Source: Sphingobium fuliginis (GTDB lineage Bacteria; Pseudomonadota; Alphaproteobacteria; Sphingomonadales; Sphingomonadaceae). Taken from it: a stretch of 64,000 bases of DNA. The stretch spans positions 1 through 64,000 of the forward strand of contig NZ_SEON01000003.1 in assembly GCF_004152845.1 (NCBI RefSeq), written 5' to 3'. The position numbers and the translations under genes are program-made. The notes under the pieces were generated by a model that was not told where the DNA came from, did not search any database, and saw nothing but the letters and a program-made list of their open reading frames with translations. Numbering within the stretch: position 1 is the stretch's first letter; each line of letters begins with the position of its first letter. This document shows, piece after piece, positions 46,785-56,652 of the stretch.

Positions 46785-48316
46785 CCTCCGATGGTGCGAT
46801 CAGAAGGCCAGAAGCGCTGGCGCAGCGCCTTCTTGTTGACCTTGCCCATGATGGTGCGGCCGATGTCGTCGACCATCTCATAGCCGCGCGGGCATTTATA
46901 CCCGGCCAGATTCGCCCGGCAGAAGGCGTTGAGTTCCTCAGCCGTAGGCGGATCGCCCGCGTCCTTGGGAATGACCAGCGCCCGCGCTTCCTCGCCCATT
47001 TCGGCATTGGGCGCGGCCACCACGGCGACGTCCGCGACCTTGGGATGGCGCAGCAGCACATGCTCGGATTCAGCGGGGTAAATATTCACCCCACCGCTCA
47101 CGATCATGTCGGACACCCGGTCGGTGATGAAGAGATAGCCCTCCTCATCGACATAGCCCATCTCACCCAGCGTGAAGACGCCCGGCGCGATATGCGCAGC
47201 GGCGGTCTTCTCCGGATCGCCGCGATAGACGATGCCGTAACCGCTCGTGTCGCGGAAATAGACCTGACCGACCTCATTGGGACCGAGTATCCGCCCATCC
47301 TCGCCATAAATAACCGTCTCGAACGGCGCGAGCGCCCTGCCGACGGAGCCCGGCCGCTCCAGCCATTCCTGCGAGGTGATGAAGGTGGTCGACCCTGCCT
47401 CGGTCCCGCCATAGGCCTCCACCAGCACCGGCCCGAACCAGTCGATCATCGCCTGCTTCACCGCACGTGGACAGGCCGCCCCGGTATGGGCAAGCCGCTG
47501 GATGCTCGACACGTCATATTTCGCCCGCACCTCTTCCGGCAATGCCAGCATCCGCTGGAAATGGGTCGGCACCATCACGGAGCCTTTGACCTTATATTTC
47601 TCGATCAGCGCCAGCGTCCTTTCCGCATCGAAATGCTCGACGGTGATAAGGCTCATCCCGCCGAAGACATTGCGCGCCATGCCCAGCGGCCCGGTATGAT
47701 AAAGCGGCCCCACGGCAATGCCCGGCGAGGGCGTGATCTTCGGCCGGATCGCTTCGGCCAGGGCCTTCACGGTCGCGACGCGAGGGAAATATTGCGGCGG
47801 CGTCTCGGTCGCCTTGGGCCGTCCGGTCGTGCCGGAAGTATAGTGGAGATGCGGCAGCGGCGGCACATCATGGTCCGGCTCTTGCGCCGAAGCCGCCGCC
47901 AGCCACTCCTCCCAATGGATGACGCCTTCCCGATCCGGGCAGCGCCAGCCGATCACGGTCCCGACGCCCGCTTCCCCCGCGGCGGCAAGTCCCGCCTCCA
48001 TCGTCTCCGGCCCGACGAGCAGCGCCACCGCGCCGCTGTCCTTCAAAATATAGGCCGCCTCCGAAGGCGTCAGGTGAAAGCTCACCGGCACGCTCGAAAT
48101 GCCCGCTTCCAGGCAGGCGACATAGGCGATCACCGTCTCCGCGCTATTGGGCGCGAACACCGCCACGCGCCGTTCGGTGAGGTCCAGCCCGTTCAGCGCA
48201 TTGGCCGCCCGGTTGAGCCGTTCGTCCAACTGGTGCCAGTCATAGGTCACCCGCTCGTCGGCAAGAGCAAGCTGGTCGCGGCGCGCGGGATCGACCCCGC
48301 CGATGGTCAAAGACAT
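46781..48316 (-). CDS. AMP-forming acyl-CoA synthetase
   Basis: A 511-residue ANL-superfamily enzyme that activates a carboxylic acid to its CoA thioester through an acyl-adenylate. The P-loop TSGTTGRPK, the A5 motif YGGTEAG, the hinge LGEMGYVDEEGYLFITDR and the catalytic lysine region GRTIMGKVNKKALR are all intact. Embedded in the minus operon, it is the probable CoA-activation step for the substrate carried by the neighbouring MFS protein. Confidence 0.92.
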   Translation of the reverse strand: MSLTIGGVDPARRDQLALADERVTYDWHQLDERLNRAANALNGLDLTERRVAVFAPNSAETVIAYVACLEAGISSVPVSFHLTPSEAAYILKDSGAVALLVGPETMEAGLAAAGEAGVGTVIGWRCPDREGVIHWEEWLAAASAQEPDHDVPPLPHLHYTSGTTGRPKATETPPQYFPRVATVKALAEAIRPKITPSPGIAVGPLYHTGPLGMARNVFGGMSLITVEHFDAERTLALIEKYKVKGSVMVPTHFQRMLALPEEVRAKYDVSSIQRLAHTGAACPRAVKQAMIDWFGPVLVEAYGGTEAGSTTFITSQEWLERPGSVGRALAPFETVIYGEDGRILGPNEVGQVYFRDTSGYGIVYRGDPEKTAAAHIAPGVFTLGEMGYVDEEGYLFITDRVSDMIVSGGVNIYPAESEHVLLRHPKVADVAVVAAPNAEMGEEARALVIPKDAGDPPTAEELNAFCRANLAGYKCPRGYEMVDDIGRTIMGKVNKKALRQRFWPSDRTIGG

Positions 48317-49653
48317 CAGACGTCCTTTCGGGAAGCAATGGCCGGCGCGAGGTATCTCAGCGCCATGCGGAAGGAGATGAGGGCAAGGATGGAACTGACC
48401 GTGACCACGACCGCCAGCGACCGGCCCAGCGCGCCCTCGTCATGGAACACATATTGGGTCAGCGCTGCGACGATGGCGGGCCCCGCGCCTTGGCCCAATA
48501 TGGTGAAGACGAACAGGAAGGACGCCAGCATCCGCGACCGGATCGTCGCTGGCGCGATCAGCCCCATGACCGAGGAAACATAGACCATGAAAGGCACGGT
48601 GATGAACTGCGCCACGCAATAGCAGGCGAGGAAGACATAGGGGTTCGTCGCGAAGAACATGTAGGCGATCACCGGCAGGAAACCCAGGATCAGCCAGCCG
48701 TAGAAGCGCAGATGCGCGTCCTTCATGCCCCGCGCGAACAGCTTGTCCACGATCCACCCGTTCACCACCAGCGACACGGCGGACACGATGTTCATCAGGC
48801 TCAGCGCAAAGCCATATTGCACCGGCTTCCACCCGAAATGCCGCTCGATATAGGCGGGAACCCAGTTGGTCATGGAATAGCCGCACATGGCGAGGGCGGA
48901 CGTGCCCACCAGCATCAGCGCCAGCAGCTTCCAGTTCTGCGTGACGAAGGCTTTGATCAGTCCCTTCTGCTCCCCGTTCGCGGCGGTACCGGGCGTACGG
49001 CGGCGGCCCGGATCGGGGAAGGTGAACAGCAGCAGGGCGAGCAATATGCCCGGCACGCCGACCATCATCATGACCAACTGCCAGGGCTGGGCAGGGCCAT
49101 GGAAGGGAATATGGATGCCGCTATGCGCCGTCGCAAAGGCGATGGCGACGCCGCCCAGCGCAAAGGCCGTGGCCGATCCCACCTTGCCCGCCGTCTGGAA
49201 GGTCGACGTCGCCCGCGTCAGCAGGTGCGAAGGAAAGGCGTCGGCAATCAGCGAATAGGCGGCGGGCAGCAATGCCGCCTCCCCGATCCCGACGAAGATG
49301 CGCCCGATCAGCAGCGCCTCATAGCTTTGCGCAAAGCCGCAGGCCGTGGTCGCGACCCCCCATATCACCACGCCGCCGAAGATGATCCAGCGCCGGGAAA
49401 ACCGATCCGAAGCCCAACCCAAGGGTAGGCCGAAAATCGCATAGAAGATCGCGAAGGAGGTCGAGGTGATCATGCTGATCTGCACATCGGACAGCAGCAG
49501 ATGCGCCTTGATCGGCGTCACCAGCATCGACACGATCAGCCGGTCGACCCAGCTCAGCACATAGAGCCCGAACAGAACCGCCACCATCCACCAGGCGCTG
49601 CCAAGGCCCGGATTGGTCCGGCTGTCATTCTGGTTCCGGGCGCTCATCAGCAT
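48316..49653 (-). CDS. Major facilitator superfamily transporter
   Basis: A 445-residue inner-membrane carrier with twelve predicted helices, the loop 2-3 motif GWASDRFSRR, and the spinster-like opening WVDRLIVSMLVTPIKAHLLLSDVQISM. It probably imports an organic acid that feeds the operon. I start at the ATG at 49653 after AAGGCGAGG; an in-frame TTG at 49674 and an ATG at 49647 also exist. It overlaps the synthetase start by one base. Confidence 0.85.
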   Translation of the reverse strand: MLMSARNQNDSRTNPGLGSAWWMVAVLFGLYVLSWVDRLIVSMLVTPIKAHLLLSDVQISMITSTSFAIFYAIFGLPLGWASDRFSRRWIIFGGVVIWGVATTACGFAQSYEALLIGRIFVGIGEAALLPAAYSLIADAFPSHLLTRATSTFQTAGKVGSATAFALGGVAIAFATAHSGIHIPFHGPAQPWQLVMMMVGVPGILLALLLFTFPDPGRRRTPGTAANGEQKGLIKAFVTQNWKLLALMLVGTSALAMCGYSMTNWVPAYIERHFGWKPVQYGFALSLMNIVSAVSLVVNGWIVDKLFARGMKDAHLRFYGWLILGFLPVIAYMFFATNPYVFLACYCVAQFITVPFMVYVSSVMGLIAPATIRSRMLASFLFVFTILGQGAGPAIVAALTQYVFHDEGALGRSLAVVVTVSSILALISFRMALRYLAPAIASRKDV

Positions 49654-49679
49654 GATCCTCGCCTTTCCGCTCAAAATCT

Positions 49680-50906
49680 TCAGCGCACCGGCAGTTCGTT
49701 CAGTTCAGCGATCTTGAGCTTGCCAAGCTGCGCCATATGCACCTCGTCCGGACCGTCCGCGAAGCGCAGGTAGCGTGCATTCATGAAGGCGGCGGCGGGC
49801 GGGAAATCGCTCGACATGCCGATGCCGCCGAACACCTGCATCGCGCGATCCGCCACCGTCTGGGTCATGCGCGGCGCGACGATCTTGATGGCGGCGATCA
49901 GGTCCTTGGCGACCTTGTTGCCATAGCGGTCCATCGCATCGGCGGCCTTCAGCGTCAGCAACCGCGCCTGCTCGATCTCGCAGAAGGAGAGGGCGATGTC
50001 CTGCCGGATGCTGCCCTGATCGGCCAGCTTCCGCCCGAAGGCGACGCGGTTCTCCACCCGTCGCGCCATATATTCCAGCGCCCGCTGCGCCTGCCCGATC
50101 AGGCGCATGCAGTGATGGATGCGCCCCGGCCCCAGGCGACCCTGCGCGATCTCGAACCCGCGCCCTTCGCCCAGGATCAGATTGGCCTTGGGCACGCGCA
50201 CATCCTTGAAGACCATCTCCGCATGGCCGCCGGGCGAATGAACCGCATTCATGACGTCGAGCGGACGGACGATCTCGATGCCGGGCGTGCCGGCGGGAAT
50301 CAGAATCTGCGAATGCTGCCTGTGGCGCGGCCCGTCATTGGGCGTCTTGCCCAGCAGGATGAATATCTTCGTATGGGGATCGAGCGCCCCCGAAATCCAC
50401 CATTTGCGGCCATTGATGACATAATCGTCGCCGTCCGCGATGACGGTGGTGGCGACATTGGTGGCGTCCGAAGAAGCCACCTCCGGCTCCGTCATCACAT
50501 AGGAGGAGCGGATCGTGCCATCCAGCAGCGGCTTCAGCCACTTCTCCTGCTGCTCCGGCGTGCCATAGCGCGCCAACACCTCCATATTGCCCGTGTCCGG
50601 CGCGGAGCAGTTGAAATATTCCGAAGACCCGATCACCCGGCCCATGATCTCGGCCAGCGGCGCATATTCCAGATTGGTGAGGCCGGGACTCCATTCGCCA
50701 TATTCATGCGGCAGGAACAGGTTCCACAGGCCCGCTTCCTTCGCCTTCGCCTTGATCTCCTCCGTCCCCGGCCAGCGCTTCCACAGGTTCGCGGGGTCAT
50801 GGTGGAAATGGTCGCGCTCCTTCTCGATCGGATAGACATGGGCGTCCATGAAATCGATGAGCCGCTCCCGCAGCGCCTTCACCTTGTCGGAATATTCGAA
50901 ATCCAT
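49680..50906 (-). CDS. Acyl-CoA dehydrogenase, ACAD10/11 type
   Basis: A 408-residue flavoenzyme with the FAD/substrate loop [16 protein letters not shown] and the C-terminal [10 protein letters not shown], a phrase characteristic of the ACAD10/11 group. In that group, and in LvaC of levulinate catabolism, the protein does not desaturate a plain acyl-CoA but eliminates phosphate from a 4-phosphoacyl-CoA to give an enoyl-CoA. An APH-type kinase, the partner of that reaction, is two genes upstream. The functional extension to this protein is inference. Confidence 0.87.
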   Translation of the reverse strand: MDFEYSDKVKALRERLIDFMDAHVYPIEKERDHFHHDPANLWKRWPGTEEIKAKAKEAGLWNLFLPHEYGEWSPGLTNLEYAPLAEIMGRVIGSSEYFNCSAPDTGNMEVLARYGTPEQQEKWLKPLLDGTIRSSYVMTEPEVASSDATNVATTVIADGDDYVINGRKWWISGALDPHTKIFILLGKTPNDGPRHRQHSQILIPAGTPGIEIVRPLDVMNAVHSPGGHAEMVFKDVRVPKANLILGEGRGFEIAQGRLGPGRIHHCMRLIGQAQRALEYMARRVENRVAFGRKLADQGSIRQDIALSFCEIEQARLLTLKAADAMDRYGNKVAKDLIAAIKIVAPRMTQTVADRAMQVFGGIGMSSDFPPAAAFMNARYLRFADGPDEVHMAQLGKLKIAELNELPVR

Positions 50907-50929
50907 CGCTCGATCCTTCTCGGATAAAT

Positions 50930-51691
50930 TCAGCTAAGGGTGAGGCCGCCGTCCACGACCAGCGTCTGCCCGCAAATGTAACCGGCAAGGGGGGAGGCGA
51001 GGAAAAGCGCCACTCCCGCCATTTCCTCCACCGATCCAAAGCGGCCCATGGGTATCCGGGCCAGGGCGCGCTCCCGCCGCTCGTCATTGTCCATCGTCAC
51101 CTTGGTCATCTTGGTGTCGACCAGGCTGGGCGCGATGCCGTTGACGCGGATGCCGTCGCCCGCCCAGGCAATCGCCAGCGCCCGCGCCAGATTGACCGCG
51201 CCCGCCTTCGACGCCGCATAGGCCGGATTGCCGAACGTCGCCTTGAACGCGCCGATGGAGCTGACGACGATGATCGTCCCTTTGGCGGCGGCCAGCGCCT
51301 CCCGGCAGAGGTTGGAAATATGCAGGATGGAGTCGAGATTGACCGCCATCACCTTGTTCCAGCCCTCGGCCTGGAATTCCTGCCGCCGGTAGAGGACCGT
51401 GCCCTGCGAATGGATCAGCACGTCCAGCCTGTCGAAAGGCACCGGCGTCGCCGCAATCGCCGCCGCATCGCTGACGTCGACCTGCGTATAGCCGACGCCT
51501 TCAAGGTCCGACCCTTCCTCGCCCGCATAGTCCGCCGCGCTCGCCCGCGTGCCCCAGACATGGACCTGCGCGCCCCGCTGGCGGAAGGCCTGCGCCATGC
51601 CGTTGCCGATGCCGCTCGATCCGCCGACCACCAGCACCGTCTTCCCGGTGAAGTCGAGTTCGTTGGTCAAAGGAAATTCCCTCTCATGCAT
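50930..51691 (-). CDS. Short-chain dehydrogenase/reductase
   Basis: A 253-residue classical SDR: nucleotide motif [13 protein letters not shown], active-site serine in VVSSIGA, catalytic YAASK, and C-terminal GQTLVVDGG. It probably oxidises or reduces a hydroxyl/keto intermediate. Situated between the APH-type kinase and the acyl-CoA dehydrogenase, the same company that LvaD keeps. The ATG at 51691 directly follows the upstream stop; a TTG at 51670 after GAGAGGGAA is an alternative start. Confidence 0.87.
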   Translation of the reverse strand: MHEREFPLTNELDFTGKTVLVVGGSSGIGNGMAQAFRQRGAQVHVWGTRASAADYAGEEGSDLEGVGYTQVDVSDAAAIAATPVPFDRLDVLIHSQGTVLYRRQEFQAEGWNKVMAVNLDSILHISNLCREALAAAKGTIIVVSSIGAFKATFGNPAYAASKAGAVNLARALAIAWAGDGIRVNGIAPSLVDTKMTKVTMDNDERRERALARIPMGRFGSVEEMAGVALFLASPLAGYICGQTLVVDGGLTLS

Positions 51692-51692
51692 G

Positions 51693-52739
51693 TCAGCGGA
51701 TCAGCGCCTCAGCGCGTTCGAACAGATGGATGGCGCGGCTATGCAGCCTGTCGCCGGTCTCGCGCGGCGCCTTCCCGGCGCAGGCGCGGGCATGGGTGCC
51801 CTCCAGCAATATGCCGAGCTTGTAGCAGGCCAGCACATGATACCAGTCGACCGCAGACAGATCGCGCGCCGACCCTTCGGCATAGCGCGTCACCAGTTCC
51901 CCGGCGCTCGGAAAACCGTCCCACGGCCTGACCGATACGGTGCTTTCCGACTTCCCGTCCGGCCAAGTGGCCAGCACCCAACCCAGGTCCAGCAGCGGAT
52001 CGCCAATGGTCGCCAGTTCCCAGTCGATGATCGCCGCCAGTTCCGGCCCATCCTTGCGATACATCACATTGGCCAGATGATAGTCGCCATGCATGATGCC
52101 GGGCGTGAACCGGTCCGGCCTATGCCGCTCCAGCCAGTCCCCGACCGCGCCGACCGAAGGCAGCGCTTGCGGCCCCGTCCACCCGTCAAACTCGCCATAG
52201 CCCGCAAGTTGCGACCGCCAGCGATCCACCTGCCGCCCGAGGAAATTCTCCGGCTTTCCGAAATCGCTCAATCCCAGCGCCTGATGATCCTGCGCGCCCA
52301 GCGCCGCGATGCCGTCCACCAGCGCCAGCCCCATGGCATGGCGCATCGCGGGCGAACCGGCATGCGGTTCCGGCAATTGCCCGACCGGATTGAAACCGTC
52401 CACCGGCTCCATCAGGTAAAAGGCGACGCCCATCACGCTCTCATCGCCGCAATCCGCGATCAGCCCCGGATGCGGCACGTTCGTCCCGGCCAAAGCGCGC
52501 AGCAGCCGCGCCTCCCGCCGCATCGTCTCATTGCTGTTCGGGCGGGGATGCGCAGGGGGGCGGCGGAACACATAGTCGCGCCCGTCGCGGCTGAAGCGCA
52601 GCAGGATATTCTGCGTCCCTCCCGCGAGCGGCGTCACGTCCGTCAGCGGGCCGGAGCCAAGTCCCCGGTCCGTCATCCACGCCGTCAGCGACTCGATGTC
52701 GACCGTAGGTCCCGATGCTGATTCCACGGACGATTTCAC
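51693..52739 (-). CDS. APH-fold phosphotransferase (LvaA / ACAD10-11 kinase-domain type)
   Basis: A 348-residue aminoglycoside-phosphotransferase-fold kinase with Brenner motif HGDYHLANVMY and metal motif IIDWELATIGDPLLDLGW. The RPNSNETMRREARLL N-lobe matches the group that phosphorylates 4-hydroxyacyl-CoAs and not antibiotics: LvaA in Pseudomonas and the kinase domain of mammalian ACAD10/11. First gene of the ten-gene minus operon, divergent from tetR-fbiC. Antibiotic resistance is unlikely given the neighbours. Confidence 0.85.
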   Translation of the reverse strand: MKSSVESASGPTVDIESLTAWMTDRGLGSGPLTDVTPLAGGTQNILLRFSRDGRDYVFRRPPAHPRPNSNETMRREARLLRALAGTNVPHPGLIADCGDESVMGVAFYLMEPVDGFNPVGQLPEPHAGSPAMRHAMGLALVDGIAALGAQDHQALGLSDFGKPENFLGRQVDRWRSQLAGYGEFDGWTGPQALPSVGAVGDWLERHRPDRFTPGIMHGDYHLANVMYRKDGPELAAIIDWELATIGDPLLDLGWVLATWPDGKSESTVSVRPWDGFPSAGELVTRYAEGSARDLSAVDWYHVLACYKLGILLEGTHARACAGKAPRETGDRLHSRAIHLFERAEALIR

Positions 52740-52767
52740 TAGGGCATCCCTCGCTTTTCTCGACTGT

Positions 52768-52796
52768 TCGACCGTCGATTAGATCAATTGGATAAT
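52768..52796 (+). promoter_or_regulatory. Probable promoter/operator of the tetR-fbiC unit
   Basis: GATAAT (52791-52796) is a good -10 box. A weak -35 (TTCGAC) lies about 18 bases upstream, overlapping the small perfect palindrome TCGAC-C-GTCGA (52768-52778), a candidate site for the second TetR. The 98-base gap between the divergent genes must hold both promoters. Confidence 0.4.
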
Positions 52797-52836
52797 GCAC
52801 TTGACGAACGCTCTTGGCAATGAGAAAAATGCACAC

Positions 52837-53556
52837 ATGGTCAGACTTCAACTCGCCAGGGCCGATGATGCCGCTCGCAGCGCCGCTGCCGGGCAGATCA
52901 AGAAAGTCGCGTTGCGCCTGTTCGCGGAACGGGGCGTCGACGGCGTCACCGTGCGGGAGATCGCAGCGGCGGCGGGGCAGAAGAATCACGGCGCGGTCGG
53001 CTATTATTTCGGGTCGAAGGAAGCCTTGGTCCGCGCCATCGTCATGGACGGCGCGGTGGCGCTGGATCGCGAACGCAATGCCGCGCTGGACTTGCTGGAG
53101 GAGCAGGGCGGCCCCCGCACCATCCGGCAGGTGGTGAACATCCTGATAGAGCCGGTGCTGGGCCTGTCGGACGATCATTATGTCCAGTTCATCGTGATCT
53201 TCGCCATGACGCACAGGGACATGATGCTGGACGCGATCGATCCGGCGTGGAACCGCGCCTATGGCCGCTGTCTCGACCATCTGCGCCGACTGATGCCCCA
53301 TCTGCCGCCCGCGCTTCAGAACCAGCGCTTCGTCTTCATGGGCGCCTATATCAGCGCCGTGCTTTCCGCGCGGCAGCGCGCCCTGGCCGACCGCAGCCGC
53401 GCGCATCCCATGTGGGGCAGCGAATCCAGCCTCGAACATTTCATGCAGTCGCTGGTCGCCCTGCTGGACGCGCCGGCCGACCTTCCGAAGGACATGCTGG
53501 CACGGATCGGTGGAGCAGGGGCCGCGATCCCGGAGCCGCCGGGGCCGGTCGGCTGA
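52837..53556 (+). CDS. TetR-family transcriptional regulator (second)
   Basis: A 239-residue regulator with the helix-turn-helix VTVREIAAAAGQKNHGAVGYYFGSKEALV (about residues 35-65) and an all-helical ligand domain. The ATG at 52837 is preferred because the ATG at 52795 overlaps the -10 box. It heads tetR-fbiC-npdG-thiolase and is divergent from the ten-gene catabolic operon, so it is placed to control both from one intergenic region. Confidence 0.85.
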   Translation: MVRLQLARADDAARSAAAGQIKKVALRLFAERGVDGVTVREIAAAAGQKNHGAVGYYFGSKEALVRAIVMDGAVALDRERNAALDLLEEQGGPRTIRQVVNILIEPVLGLSDDHYVQFIVIFAMTHRDMMLDAIDPAWNRAYGRCLDHLRRLMPHLPPALQNQRFVFMGAYISAVLSARQRALADRSRAHPMWGSESSLEHFMQSLVALLDAPADLPKDMLARIGGAGAAIPEPPGPVG

Positions 53557-53574
53557 GAAGGGCGCAAGGACAAG

Positions 53575-55983
53575 ATGATGGAGAGGATGATGACAGGCAG
53601 GGACGGGATGAGCGGACAGGCGGCGGCATTGCTGGACATGCCCTTGGCCGACCTGCTCGCCGCCGCCTCCGCGCTGCGCGATGAGGGCCATGGCCGGGTG
53701 CAGAGCTGGTCGCGCAAGGTTTTCATTCCGCTGACCCAGCTTTGCCGCAATCTTTGCCATTATTGCACCTTCTCCCAGCCGCCCCGGCCCGGCGAGAACG
53801 TCTATATGACCCGCGAGCAAGTGCTGGCCGTCGCCCGCGCGGGCAGGGCGGCGGGCTGCACCGAGGCGCTGTTCACGCTGGGCGACAAGCCGGAGTTGCG
53901 CTTCGCCGCGGCGGGGGAGGAACTGGTGCGGCTGGGGCATGCGAGCACCATTTCCTATCTCATCGAAATGGCCGCGCTGGTGCGGGATGAAACCGGCCTG
54001 CTCCCGCATATCAATGCCGGGGTGATGACCCGCGAGGAAATGGCTGCGCTCCGCCGCGTATCCGTGTCGCAAGGCCTGATGCTGGAGTCCGTTTCCGACC
54101 GCCTCTGCCGGAAAGGCGGCGCGCATTATCGCTCGCCCGACAAGGAACCGGCGGCGCGGCTGGAGACGATCCGCTTGGCGGGCGAACTGCACATTCCCTT
54201 CACCACCGGCATATTGATCGGCATCGGTGAAACCCGCGCGGAGCGGATCGAAGCGCTGGAAGCGATCCGCGACCTGCACCAGCGCTACGGCCATATCCAG
54301 GAAGTCATCGTCCAGAATTTCCGCGCCAAGGAACGCACGGTGATGGCCCATGCGCCCGAACCGGACATGGACGAACTGCTCTGGACCATCGCCGCCGCCC
54401 GCCTGATCCTGGGGCCGCAGATGAACATCCAGGCGCCGCCGAACCTGTCGGCCGCCGATTTCCCGCGCCTGCTGTCGGCGGGGATCAACGATTGGGGCGG
54501 GGTCTCGCCGGTCACGCCCGACCATGTGAACCCCGAAGCGCCCTGGCCGGAAGTCGAACGCCTACGCATGGCGACCGAAGGGGAGGGGCGGATGCTCGTC
54601 GCCCGCCTGCCGGTCTATCCCGCCTATGCGCAGGACAATGCGCGCTGGCAGGACAAGGCGATGGTGCGCCACATCCTCGCCCATGCCGATGCGGAGGGCT
54701 TCGCTCGCGAGGACAGATGGTCCCCCGGCATAGCGCTGGAGCCCCGCATCACGCGTCCCTCGACCCTGCCGGTCGATCCCAGGATCGCCGCCATCGTCGA
54801 CCGCGCCATGGCGGGCGCCCTGCTGGATGAAGAGGAGATCGCGACCCTCTTCTCCGCCCGCGAAACCGACCTTGAACATATTTGCGACAGCGCCGATGCC
54901 TTGCGCGAACAGGTGATGGGCGACGCCATCACCTATGTCGTGAACCGCAACATCAACTATACCAATATCTGCCTTTATAAATGCAGCTTCTGCGCCTTCT
55001 CCAAGGGCGACAAGGCGGAGCAACTGCGCGGCAAGCCCTATGATCTCGATCTTGAGGAAGTCCTCCGCCGCACCCGGGAGGCATGGGATCGCGGCGGCAC
55101 GGAAGTCTGCCTGCAAGGCGGCATCCACCCCCATTATACCGGCGAGACCTATCTGGGCCTCGCCAAAGCCGTCCGCGCCGCCGTGCCGGAGATGCACATC
55201 CACGCCTTCTCGCCGCTGGAGGTATCGCAAGGCGCGGCGACATTGGGCCTGACGGTCGAACAATTCCTCACCCGCTTGAAGGAGGCGGGTCTCGACACGC
55301 TCCCCGGCACGGCGGCGGAGATATTGGACGATGAGGTCCGCGCCATCATCTGCCCCGACAAGCTCGACACCGATCAATGGCTGGACGTCATCGAAACCGC
55401 GCACAAAGTCGGTTTTCGCACCACCGCCACCATCATGTTCGGCCATGTCGACACGCCCCGCCACTGGGCGCGCCATCTGATCCGCATCCGCGACCTGCAA
55501 CGCCGCACCGGCGGCTTCACCGAATTCGTGCCGCTGCCCTTCGTCCATATGGAAGCGCCCATGGGCCTGCGTGGCGAGGCGCGCCACGGCCCGACCTTCC
55601 GCGAAGTCCGGCTGATGCACGCCGTCGCCCGCCTCGCGCTGCACCCGCATATCCGCTCGATCCAGACAAGCTGGGTCAAGCTGGGCGAGGAGGGGGTGAA
55701 GGCCTGTCTCACTTCCGGCGCGAATGACCTTGGCGGCACGCTGATGAACGAGAGCATCTCCCGCGCAGCAGGAACGCAGCATGGCCAGGAAATGCCCCCC
55801 GCCGCAATGGAGGCGCTGATCCGCTCGCTCGGCCGCACCCCGCGCCAGCGCAGCACCGCCTATGGCGCGGTCGCGCAGCCTATTCACGACCGCGGCATGG
55901 ATGCCGCGGAACTCACGCCCATGATCCTCACGCCTCCGCGCAGGCGTCAAAAAGAACAGGAGAGTTTAGCCTATGCAGAATGA
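53575..55983 (+). CDS. fbiC: FO synthase, fused CofG/CofH (7,8-didemethyl-8-hydroxy-5-deazariboflavin synthase)
   Basis: An 802-residue protein with two radical-SAM domains that together build the deazaflavin chromophore FO of cofactor F420 from tyrosine and a ribityl-uracil. The N-terminal CofG domain has CRNLCHYC (C57, C61, C64); the C-terminal CofH domain has CLYKCSFC (C466, C470, C473). The fused form is the one known from mycobacteria. It lies 18 bases after tetR and overlaps the F420:NADP reductase gene by 11. None of the genes that turn FO into F420 (cofC/fbiD, cofD/fbiA, cofE/fbiB) is in the window, so they must be elsewhere or FO itself is the product. Confidence 0.93.
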   Translation: MMERMMTGRDGMSGQAAALLDMPLADLLAAASALRDEGHGRVQSWSRKVFIPLTQLCRNLCHYCTFSQPPRPGENVYMTREQVLAVARAGRAAGCTEALFTLGDKPELRFAAAGEELVRLGHASTISYLIEMAALVRDETGLLPHINAGVMTREEMAALRRVSVSQGLMLESVSDRLCRKGGAHYRSPDKEPAARLETIRLAGELHIPFTTGILIGIGETRAERIEALEAIRDLHQRYGHIQEVIVQNFRAKERTVMAHAPEPDMDELLWTIAAARLILGPQMNIQAPPNLSAADFPRLLSAGINDWGGVSPVTPDHVNPEAPWPEVERLRMATEGEGRMLVARLPVYPAYAQDNARWQDKAMVRHILAHADAEGFAREDRWSPGIALEPRITRPSTLPVDPRIAAIVDRAMAGALLDEEEIATLFSARETDLEHICDSADALREQVMGDAITYVVNRNINYTNICLYKCSFCAFSKGDKAEQLRGKPYDLDLEEVLRRTREAWDRGGTEVCLQGGIHPHYTGETYLGLAKAVRAAVPEMHIHAFSPLEVSQGAATLGLTVEQFLTRLKEAGLDTLPGTAAEILDDEVRAIICPDKLDTDQWLDVIETAHKVGFRTTATIMFGHVDTPRHWARHLIRIRDLQRRTGGFTEFVPLPFVHMEAPMGLRGEARHGPTFREVRLMHAVARLALHPHIRSIQTSWVKLGEEGVKACLTSGANDLGGTLMNESISRAAGTQHGQEMPPAAMEALIRSLGRTPRQRSTAYGAVAQPIHDRGMDAAELTPMILTPPRRRQKEQESLAYAE

Positions 55984-56638
55984 AGCTCTGGCGAGCATCG
56001 CCGTCCTCGGCGGCACCGGCAAGGAAGGCGGCGGCCTCGCCCTCCGCTGGGCGCATAAGGGCCATAAAGTGATCATCGGCAGCCGCACCGCCGAACGCGC
56101 GCAGGAAGCCGCCGCCCAGATGAACGAAGTTCTGGGCGAGGGCGCCATCACCGGCGCCGCCAACCCGGACGCCGCCGCGCAGGCCGACATCGTCGTCCTC
56201 GCGGTTCCCTATGCTGCGCAGCAATCGACGGTGAAGGACGTCGAACCGGCGCTGGCGGGCAAGATATTGATCGACGTGACCGTACCTCTGGTCCCGCCCA
56301 AAGTCAGCCGCGTGCAACTGCCCGAAGGCGGCTCCGCCGTCGAAGCCGTGCAGAAAATGCTGGGCGAGGGGGTCCGCGTCGTCTCCGCCTTCCAGAATAT
56401 CAGCGCCCATCACCTGACCAGGCTGGACGAGGAAATCGAATGCGACGTCCTGGTCTGCGCCGACGACAGCGAAGCCGCCGACACGGTGGTCGCGCTGGCG
56501 CAGGAAATCGGCCTGCGCGCCTGGAATGCAGGCCCGCTGTGCAATTCGGTCGTGGCGGAGGGGCTGACCTCCGTCCTGATCGCCCTCAACCGCAAATATA
56601 AAGTCCCCGGCTCCGGCATCCGCATCACCGGCGTCTAA
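55973..56638 (+). CDS. npdG: NADPH-dependent F420 reductase
   Basis: A 221-residue Rossmann protein with the dinucleotide motif VLGGTGKEGGGLALRWA and NADP-selecting GSRTAERAQ. It exchanges hydride between NADP(H) and F420. The tail LTSVLIALNRKYKVPGSGIRITGV is typical of this family. The gene overlaps fbiC, so cofactor assembly and its reduction are translated together. This supports a working deazaflavin pool serving the catabolic genes around it. Confidence 0.9.
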   Translation: MQNEALASIAVLGGTGKEGGGLALRWAHKGHKVIIGSRTAERAQEAAAQMNEVLGEGAITGAANPDAAAQADIVVLAVPYAAQQSTVKDVEPALAGKILIDVTVPLVPPKVSRVQLPEGGSAVEAVQKMLGEGVRVVSAFQNISAHHLTRLDEEIECDVLVCADDSEAADTVVALAQEIGLRAWNAGPLCNSVVAEGLTSVLIALNRKYKVPGSGIRITGV

Positions 56639-56652
56639 ACAGGAGAAGATTG

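Noticed and set aside
51693-52739. Aminoglycoside resistance kinase
   Set aside because: The fold is APH-like, but the neighbours and the N-lobe pattern fit the hydroxyacyl-CoA kinase group much better.
52528-54525. 665-codon minus-strand open frame across the kinase end, tetR and fbiC
   Set aside because: It would cross a divergent promoter and run antisense to the radical-SAM motifs of fbiC.
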